Shown here piece after piece: positions 57,216 through 64,000 of a stretch of DNA of 64,000 nucleotides. Position numbers and translations under genes: made by a program. This stretch comes from Lineus longissimus (Eukaryota > Nemertea > Pilidiophora > Heteronemertea > Lineidae): the NCBI RefSeq assembly GCF_910592395.1, contig NC_088320.1, positions 15,500,501 to 15,564,500 of the forward strand, in the 5' to 3' direction. The notes beneath the pieces are model-generated. The model made no database searches, had not been told where the DNA came from, and saw nothing but the letters and a program-made list of their open reading frames with translations. How positions within the stretch are numbered: the stretch's first letter is position 1; each line of letters begins with the position of its first letter.

Positions 57216-58178
57216 CTAACGAGAGAATAACTTCTTGTGCGATGGTTCATTGACCAAAGATCTCAGTGCCTTCTTAACATTTTTGTAGATGGTTATTTCT
57301 GACAAGATATAGTACAATTTATTATTTGTGAGGTGACTATGGCAATACTGCATAATGTCACCATTATAACGAACAATAAAATGATGGCAGCCTTCAAAAT
57401 CAATTTGAGTGAAACTGAGTTCTCCATCAGTTGAATTGAAGTGGAGCATTCTCGCCCCATTAAGTACAACTATTAGTGTTCGTCTTACCAAGAAAACATT
57501 CGTGACGTGAACGTACTCTTCAGTCTGGAGATGAAGCTTTTTTTGCAAGAAACGTTTAGATGTCGGGTCATAAAATGATATAGTTATCAACTGATGAGAT
57601 GAGGTAACCGTTTTTTTCAAAATACAAGGAATATTGTAATACGTATGATATATAGCATGTGTCTGTTTGAATGGCCTTATCTCATGACTACACATGGCAA
57701 TAACAGAAATATTTATTTGGTGTTTTTTCATTGTCACATGCTCCACAATATTGCAATGAACTAGGTAGTGCCTACGTTTTCGAATCAAGACAATCATCGT
57801 CATACTTCGTTCATAAAACCAGTAATGGTAGTAGGTATACGAATGCCTAGCTGGTAAGTCTTTTGCCAGCCTGAGTTTAATGTGGCCTTTATTCCTGAAT
57901 TTAGAATCATAGAGAATGTGTTTACTAACAATGACAAAGCTCTTATATTCTCCACGTATACGGAGATAGCCTGAATGTGTTAAGGTTCTGACGAATGCTG
58001 GATATCCACTGAGAATACGTGAAAGGTTAAATATATAGAAAACAAGCCGTGTCTTTGTAATCCCATATCTGAGGACGAAAATATCATTATTGAAGAGGAA
58101 GTAGGAACGGTCATATTTAAGGAAGTGTCCTTTGAAAGAAATTCGACTCCGAAGGTAACTGAGTTGAGACTTTCTAAT
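57216..58178 (-). CDS. Gene C terminal exon: beta-rich domain, 320 aa
   Basis: Minus-strand exon with acceptor CTTTTAG (exon base 1 at 58178, phase 0), open for 320 codons to the stop at 57216. Segments match gene B nearly throughout: FLFNNDIFVLRYGITKTRLV, LSGYPAFVRTLTHSGYLRIR, LITISFYDPTSKRFLQKKL, LVRRTLIVVLNGARMLHFNS and HKKLFSR at the end. It has one codon fewer than gene B. The first exon is at 59281-59589. Domain identity is unknown; the recurring strand pattern suggests a beta-propeller. Confidence 0.7.
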   Translation of the reverse strand: MRKSQLSYLRSRISFKGHFLKYDRSYFLFNNDIFVLRYGITKTRLVFYIFNLSRILSGYPAFVRTLTHSGYLRIRGEYKSFVIVSKHILYDSKFRNKGHIKLRLAKDLPARHSYTYYHYWFYERSMTMIVLIRKRRHYLVHCNIVEHVTMKKHQINISVIAMCSHEIRPFKQTHAIYHTYYNIPCILKKTVTSSHQLITISFYDPTSKRFLQKKLHLQTEEYVHVTNVFLVRRTLIVVLNGARMLHFNSTDGELSFTQIDFEGCHHFIVRYNGDIMQYCHSHLTNNKLYYILSEITIYKNVKKALRSLVNEPSHKKLFSR

Positions 58179-58514
58179 CTAAAAGATTTATGCATGATTA
58201 ACGCAAAGAAATATTTGGACCGTAACTCAACATTTGATGATTTGACATGTTATTGTCATGGGCTTCTCCGGCATAAAACTCTCCACAATAAGTTAGTAAC
58301 ATGGTAAAGGACTGAAGCAAATGGGAATTCCCGCCGGTATACGATTTTTCATTGTTCCCGTTTTCAGGTGTTTTCATGCAATAAACAGGACAGGATCGGA
58401 GTAATAGGGAAACAGAGAAAACCATGCTAATCTGTAATACAGCGATCATAAACAATGACAGAGTAAACACTCGGAGATCTGTATAAAGTCCTGTCGAACG
58501 ATGATGGCATTCTC

Positions 58515-58815
58515 AGCGAGAACGAGCTTACAAACAATTGCATCGCTTCTAAATTATTCACATTAATTGAGATAGCTTGCATGTTTGATCCACCTGATGA
58601 ATATTGGATATCCACTATCAGTGTTAGAAATGATAATGAAGTAGAAAACACTACGGGAATTTGTAGTCGCGTCACCGAGAGCGAAAATATCATTAATGAA
58701 GGAAAGGTAGCAGGAAGAGGCATATTTAAAGACTCCTTTGAATTGAAAGAAATTCAACTTGGAACGTTACTTATTTGCGACTTTCTTATCTCAAATACTG
58801 TCTTTGTGTACCAAA
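58515..58815 (-). pseudogene. Degenerate beta-domain exon duplicate in gene C intron
   Basis: Nearly identical to 29850-30150, including its stop after the HASYL segment. As the same damage is present in both, it predates the segmental duplication. Confidence 0.6.
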
Positions 58816-59053
58816 AGAAAGGTCAAGACTCACATGAGTACTGAACTCAAAAAACATTGTCTTCGCGCTATGCATACTCTTTAAACTATCATTGTACTGC
58901 CTGTATAGTCTTTATAATATCCACTAGCGTGTTTCGTTACGATTTAACATCATATTACATAATGATTATCTAAGGTCTAGCCTCGCTAGCCAATAATCTC
59001 TGCCCAATTTTCCAAAGTGACAAATCGCGTCAGTGGGTCCAGGCCTTGTTAGT

Positions 59054-59244
59054 TGTCGGGGATCTGCCCACATTTAGGGTAAAACCCTTCCTTTTGTCGA
59101 TAAACAGAAGGAAACACCTGATTCTACAAATCAACACGGCGCACTCCTCACACACGTGGGTTTATTCTCATTACCATACAAACACAAGAACATTTCTAGC
59201 GACGCACATTTACATACAGGGTGTGACAAAGACAGTCCGCCACA
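59054..59244 (-). repeat. BEL/Pao solo LTR, 191 bp
   Basis: TTAGT stands directly before (59049-59053) and after (59245-59249). It matches both LTRs of the element in gene B. There is no internal sequence, the usual result of LTR-LTR recombination. It is in the intron of gene C at the position homologous to the BEL element in gene B. Confidence 0.92.
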
Positions 59245-59280
59245 TTAGTAAAGAACCAGTTGAAGATGATGTCGTTTTAC

Positions 59281-59589
59281 CTTGTTCTCGGCCGATCTTG
59301 AATACACATGGCTGCTATTTCTTCTACTGTAAATCTGATGACCTGCATCACTGCTACTGAGCTTGCACAACTCTATCGACAAATCAAACTCAAACGTCTG
59401 ACATGGTGTTTTTTCATGACAAACGGAGGAACACGCAAGCAAAGATAGTGTTTGGCAATTTCCCAGGTTTGGTCGTTGGATAGACAACTCAATATAAGCT
59501 CTTTGAAACGATGATGACATCCTTAACGCCAGTAAGGATTTCTGCTTTCCGACATGCATTAACAAAAATGTCAACTCGTACCAGAACAT
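59281..59589 (-). CDS. Gene C first exon: signal peptide and PAN/apple-like domain
   Basis: 103 codons from ATG (59589) to the donor AAG|GTAAAA (last base 59281; phase 0). Starts MFWYELTFLLMHVGKQKS, with cysteines in LGNCQTLSLLACSSVCHEK, PCQTFEFD and IELCKLSS. One intron of 1.1 kb, containing the solo LTR and the degenerate exon, separates it from the terminal exon (58178-57216). Gene C is therefore the most compact complete copy. Predicted product about 423 aa, secreted. Confidence 0.7.
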
Positions 59590-59639
59590 TGTAGTTATTT
59601 TACCATGAAACTGAACGAAGCTTTAAACAAGGGCAATCA

Positions 59640-60300
59640 CGGGCAGGAGCCTGCACCGGATGCCAGTTGTTTTTCGATGGCCAGTAAACTGAGTCATAGT
59701 TGACTTCCCGGTCGGCTGTGGAATCGGTCGGCTGTAGGCTCTCGTTACTTAAACGTGTTGAATCCTCGTGAATACCTACATAATGGTGATGTATTGCAGA
59801 GCGTTTGACCGTTAATCGAAAATAAACCTATATTCTGGATGTTGCCCTTCAAACTCAAATTGAACTTGGATAATAATTGCCTGTAAATATTTTAGAATTT
59901 AATGTTTTGAAATAAACTCTAATTTTATCACTGTCCTAAGACAGCATCATTACTTACCCGGAAATCGGAACAAAGGCGATGTCGAAACATGAGTTATTGA
60001 AGAAATCAGACATTTAAACCATTGCCTGGTTTGATTGATTATGATGAATGGCATCGAACAATCATGTGCATTAATTTGGACGTTACGTTTAATATTCAGG
60101 GACCATATTCATGAAGCCTTCGTAACTTTGTCACTAAGAACGATTTACGTGGCTCTTAGTAAGACTTTAGTAACATCCTAGTAAGCCACTACGTATTATT
60201 CACAAAGCATTATTAACGTATTACTACCGCGTTACTTACTAAACCTCTCGTAACTACCTATATGCGTGAACGCGTTTGAGCTAACAGTCATGGATGTGTT
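59640..60300. other. Start of a third duplication unit, then unidentified repeat
   Basis: 59640-60095 resembles 50350-50745 (for example TGGTTTGATTGATTATG). From about 60098 the sequence changes to a segment starting ACCATATTCATGAAGCCTTC that may be part of another MITE, cut off by the LINE 3' end. No gene. Confidence 0.5.
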
Positions 60301-60304
60301 ATGT

Positions 60305-60345
60305 AGTTTTTTAGTTTTAGTTTTATTTATTTATTATAGTGACAA
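60305..60345 (-). other. 3' end of the LINE with A-rich tail
   Basis: On the minus strand the 3' UTR ends in AATAAATAAATAAAACTAAA and AACTAAAAAAC, a poly(A) signal followed by a degenerate A-rich tail. This marks the 3' terminus of the LINE at 60610-63999. Confidence 0.65.
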
Positions 60346-60609
60346 GTATACAGTCATAATATATGTACAGATATCTAGAAATTAACTTAAGTACACCCAG
60401 CCCTCCTGGGCTTATTTGTCACTTCGAACTAAAAAATACATAATAGTTTTTAAGTGTCCAAAACAAATAGAAAAAGTACACAATATGACGGTGAAAAATA
60501 AATGAATAATAATAATTAATTACCACCTGTGTTTAAACAAGAGTAAAAGAAACAGCACCCACCCCAAAATATATCTCTCAGGCAGGGAAAGTACGGACCG
60601 ACCTTCTGT

Positions 60610-63600
60610 TTATTTAAACAAAATATCAGTCCGCACCCTCCACGCCCGAGAAACAAATTTTGAGGTTTGTGTTTGCCTATTGGTGCAACAGAAAATTAAC
60701 TTGGCCTCCTCGGACATTGCTACAAATTCACGATGTGAAATACTAATAGAATTGAAAAAAGTAGCCCTCAATTCGTTAAATCGAGGGCAGGAACATAAAA
60801 AGTGCTGCTCATCTTCACATGTGTTTAAATTACAAAGTTTACAAATTCGAAGTGCAGGTGGCGTGCCACTGAAACGACCCGTTTCTATTTCCAGGGGGAG
60901 TACCCCACACCGAAATTGTGCAAATAAAGAACGCTGGTATCGCGTTAAAAATGAAAATACATAAGGTTCCGTTTGAAATAAGTGCTTGAACTTTACGTAA
61001 GTCCTCAACTTGGGTTTTATTCCTAATGATTGCTCCCAAGTCTCGGAGTGCAACATTCTGATCCGATCCTTAACCTCCGCAAGATTACACGATGTCGGTC
61101 TATTACTATCAACAAGATGACCCATATCAATGTTAGCCAGAATTGATCTCACTTGGGAACACCAGTTGGCATTATCGTGACTACGCCTCAGGTCCTCCCT
61201 GAAGACATCCCTCAGTATGCCTTCTCTATTGAGGCCACACAGCCGGTTCCAAAAAATAACAATCTTAATCCACCTTCTGTATCGACCCGGAATCCACCCA
61301 AAGTCCCCCTGGTACCCTATGATCGGGGCCCGGGGTGGCAGTCCAAGGAAATAACGTATTGCGCGATTTTGTACAGTTTCAAGTTTCTCGAACGCTGCAA
61401 ATCCCCATACTTCTGACCCATAGTCTAGTATTGGGGCCACACCAGACTCAAATAACTTAGTGTACGTACTAAATCATATGTCTCTGAACTCACGAAATTT
61501 GTGAATAATACCACCGAGGGCTCTGCCACCACTTTGGCTTAGCAGCTCTGCGTTTGAGTTCATTTCCAAAAACTCGTCAAAAGTTACCCCTAAGTATTTA
61601 TATTTACTGACTAGTTTGAGGGGGGTTTCATTTACTGAAAACTGGAATGCGGTTTGCCGCCGCCGCTTTTTTCTAAAGTGCATCACTTGTGATTTGTCCG
61701 CGTTAACCTTTAACCTCCATTTGTTACACCAGGTACCAAGATGGGAAAGCATACACTGTAGATTCTCCTCGTTCTCGCTCAAAAGAATAATGTCGTCTGC
61801 GTAGAGAAGGCAACATATATGTCGACCATCAATATTAAGACCTTTACCAAGCAAGTTTAACTCGTCTACCAAGTCATTCAAGAAAATATTGAAGAGAGTC
61901 GGAGAAAGCACATCGCCCTGCCTTACGCCTGTTGTAGTGTTAAAGCATCCTGTGTAAGAGTTGTTAAGCTTCACACTGGATTGTGTACCTTGGAACAGGT
62001 TCCTTATCACTCGAATAATTTTACCATCAATGTTATATCGCAGGAGCTTAAACAACATTAAGTCTCTATCCACCCAATCAAAAGCTTTTTGCATATCAAC
62101 AAAGCATGCAAATGTCGGCAGGCCATCCTCTAGCCTATTTCTTACCAGAGAAGTTACAGTAAAGATATGATCTGTGCACGACCTTTTCTTACGAAAGCCA
62201 TTTTGTTCATCGTTATACAAGTTGAGAAACTCCATATAATCCACAATTCTCCTGTTTAAAATTGAAGTAAAGACTTTATACACAGATGACAAGAGGCTTA
62301 TCCCTCTGTAGTTCAACGGTACACATGGGTCTGGGCTTGCATTCTTAGGAATAGGAATAATTAGCGCTCCAGACCATACTGTCGGAAAGATGCCAGTGTC
62401 AAAAACACTATTAAAGAAGCGATATAAGGCTAGGGTGACTTCATCATTCTTCAGTGCCTCATTTGGAAGATTGTCTATGCCAGGGCTCTTATTACTTTTT
62501 GCACACAAACTTGCTTTTATCACCTCGTCATGACTTATTTGGCCATTCACAAATTCATTCTCAACAAACTCTGGCTCTCTCATCTGGTCCTGAGCCTCTG
62601 TCATTTTCGCCTTAACCTGATCGAAAAACCGAGTATCAAATTCCCGATTTGCCTCCTGTGGCCTGTTATATAGATTACAGTACGCATTCTGCCAACTATT
62701 TAACACAGAGTTTTTATCACCAGTGAGCGTGCCGTTTTCATACACCTGTTCTGGCACACAATTCGTTTTACGGGGTCCTAATTTCTTTATCGACTCCCAG
62801 AATGCCTTTGGGTCCGATGTTTGAATCTCATCAATATCTATCAACTTACTCCTAGAGTACCTACGCTCAGTGATTCTCAACCGTCGGTCAAAATTAGACC
62901 GTGCTTCAAAGTACACCGCCCTTAAACGTTTAGCTTCGGCCCGGACCGGACACCTAACAAACGCCCGTTCCTTATTTACCAAGTCGGTCCATAAATCTGA
63001 CAACTCATCGTTCCAAAACGGTTTTGCACGTCTATAACGTTTCTTTGTTTTACGACCTATTCCTGATAACCGCAGATGAGAATCCATTTCGTGTAAAATA
63101 GTTTTACAGAACTGATCGTAAACCTCATCAACCCCTTCCTGGTTTCTGCGTAATTGCAACATATTTTCTAAGATGATGTTTATAGCACGTGACCACAAGT
63201 CATTATTCATAAAAATGTCTGGGCGCCCATCAAAGAAATACCTTACACTTCTAAAGCCTTTACCGACAGGATCTTCAACCGGGTCCCCAGGATCAGTGTC
63301 TAAACCAAGGTCATTTTCTATAAAATCTATAGTAACAGTCAGTATCGAGTGATCTGGGCTTTTGCAACGTTCAGTTAGCAGCCTTTGCATGCCTAACGTA
63401 TCTATAAGATCGGAGACTAACTCAACTCTACAACTGGAGCAGTTTTTAATAAAATCTTGTGGCACCACCAAATAGTCAACAATCGATTTGCCTCTGGGTG
63501 ACACAAAAGTAAAGTTGTCCAATTCGGGAGTAATCCGCCCATTCACAACACAGAACCGTATGTCCTTTAGGAAATCAATAAATTGTTGGCCTTGGTCATT

Positions 63601-63999
63601 GCGAGAATTATCTAAGACCACTCGAGGTGGAGCGCAGTCCTCTCCGTCGATGACGTCACTCAAACTACCAATCCTGGCGTTGAAGTCTCCCCCTAAAATC
63701 ATACAGTCTGCATAGCTAAAGGCGTATATCTGAGCTATCAGATGAGCATAGAATTCTGTTGCATCATTACAGTTTGACGAGCTTGGAGGTAGATAGCATG
63801 CTACTACAACGAGCGTGTAATGAGTAGATTTATTCCTTAACTCCAAAATCAGTATCCCCTCCACGGATTTATCACCAATATTAATATCATACGTGTCTGC
63901 CAGCCTATCGCGCACTAAAATGCCGACACCCCCCGACCCATGAGGGGCATCTCTATGAATGAGTTTGCGTTTGTGATCGAACCATCTATAGTCCGGCAC
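60610..63999 (-). pseudogene. Non-LTR retrotransposon (LINE) ORF2: endonuclease, RT, CCHC finger
   Basis: One minus-strand frame enters at the window edge and runs to 60610, interrupted only by TGA at 61471-61473. Its 5' end lies outside the window. Apurinic-type endonuclease motifs are GGDFNARIG (about residues 103-111 of the visible part) and SPDHSILTV. RT motifs follow: LNYRGISLLSSVYKVF, QNGFRKKRSCTDH, FVDMQKAFDWVDRD, GVRQGDVLSPTLFNIFLNDL, LLYADDIILL (about residue 733) and YKYLGVTFDE. After the stop come LDYGSEVWG and a zinc knuckle CKLCNLNTCEDEQHFLCSC. Such elements copy themselves by target-primed reverse transcription. With only one break the copy is young. Clade is not certain; CR1/Jockey-like or a related endonuclease LINE. 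Confidence 0.9.
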
Positions 64000-64000
64000 T

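Larger units (their letters stand above)
49948..59244. repeat. Segmental duplication unit 2 (about 9.3 kb)
   Basis: It repeats 22900-30576 in order: PAN exon, upstream spacer, foldback element, minisatellite, terminal exon, degenerate exon and LTR. It is longer by about 1.8 kb because of the 54253-55271 insertion, the expanded minisatellite and a segment near 50590-50810. The spacer 50350-53086 has no gene I recognise. A further partial repeat starts at 59245 (PAN exon and about 480 bases of spacer). Confidence 0.9.

Overview
The window is metazoan, not bacterial. Genes are split by GT-AG introns, AATAAA-type poly(A) signals are present, and the sequence is full of animal-type mobile elements: a Polinton/Maverick, a BEL/Pao LTR retrotransposon, an endonuclease-type LINE, SINE-like units and several MITEs. 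Long poly-C/poly-G tracts and this repeat mix suggest a marine invertebrate (deuterostome or lophotrochozoan). The sequence alone does not name the species.

Layout. 1-10.66 kb is a decayed Polinton. Its protein-primed DNA polymerase B gene is present twice, head to head, in a 6-kb palindrome (1-5993). It is followed on the + strand by a packaging ATPase, a small basic protein, a second conserved accessory protein, a chromodomain integrase, a small membrane protein and the start of a capsid-type protein. No major capsid protein or protease was found. 11.4-13.6 kb holds a 63-bp tandem repeat and two well-bounded non-autonomous DNA transposons: 1071 bp with perfect 55-bp TIRs and a 9-bp target duplication, and 396 bp with a TTA duplication. 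14.27-15.84 kb is a three-exon gene for a secreted single-MAM-domain protein, with an in-frame stop in the last exon.

17.9-60 kb is a tandem array of minus-strand genes of one design. A first exon (103 aa) encodes a signal peptide and a PAN/apple-like cysteine domain. It ends at a phase-0 donor. A large terminal exon (300-321 aa, open throughout) encodes a beta-rich domain that I do not recognise and that may be a beta-propeller. Three copies have both exons (A: 23.23-20.05 kb; B: 50.29-28.54 kb; C: 59.59-57.22 kb), and a broken PAN exon lies at 17.9-18.2 kb. The intervening DNA was duplicated with the genes (22.9-30.38 kb corresponds to 49.95-59.05 kb).

The intron of gene B carries two 192-bp BEL/Pao LTRs 19.5 kb apart, both bordered by TTAGT. 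Gene C has a solo LTR at the same site, so the retroelement inserted before the duplication. Between the gene-B LTRs lie BEL gag and integrase remnants and about 17 kb of other DNA: two MITEs, a 3.8-kb array of 97-bp satellite with higher-order duplication, a small secreted-peptide exon, a tRNA-derived SINE, a two-exon SAM-domain gene, an interstitial telomeric tract and a LINE remnant. Gene C's unit has also gained a 1.0-kb element with 124-bp direct terminal repeats and an internal tRNA-like sequence, plus an expanded 39-bp minisatellite. The window ends in a LINE (60.3-64 kb, minus strand) whose endonuclease/RT frame is interrupted by one TGA.

The best candidates for undescribed biology are the PAN plus beta-domain gene array and the palindromic polymerase locus.
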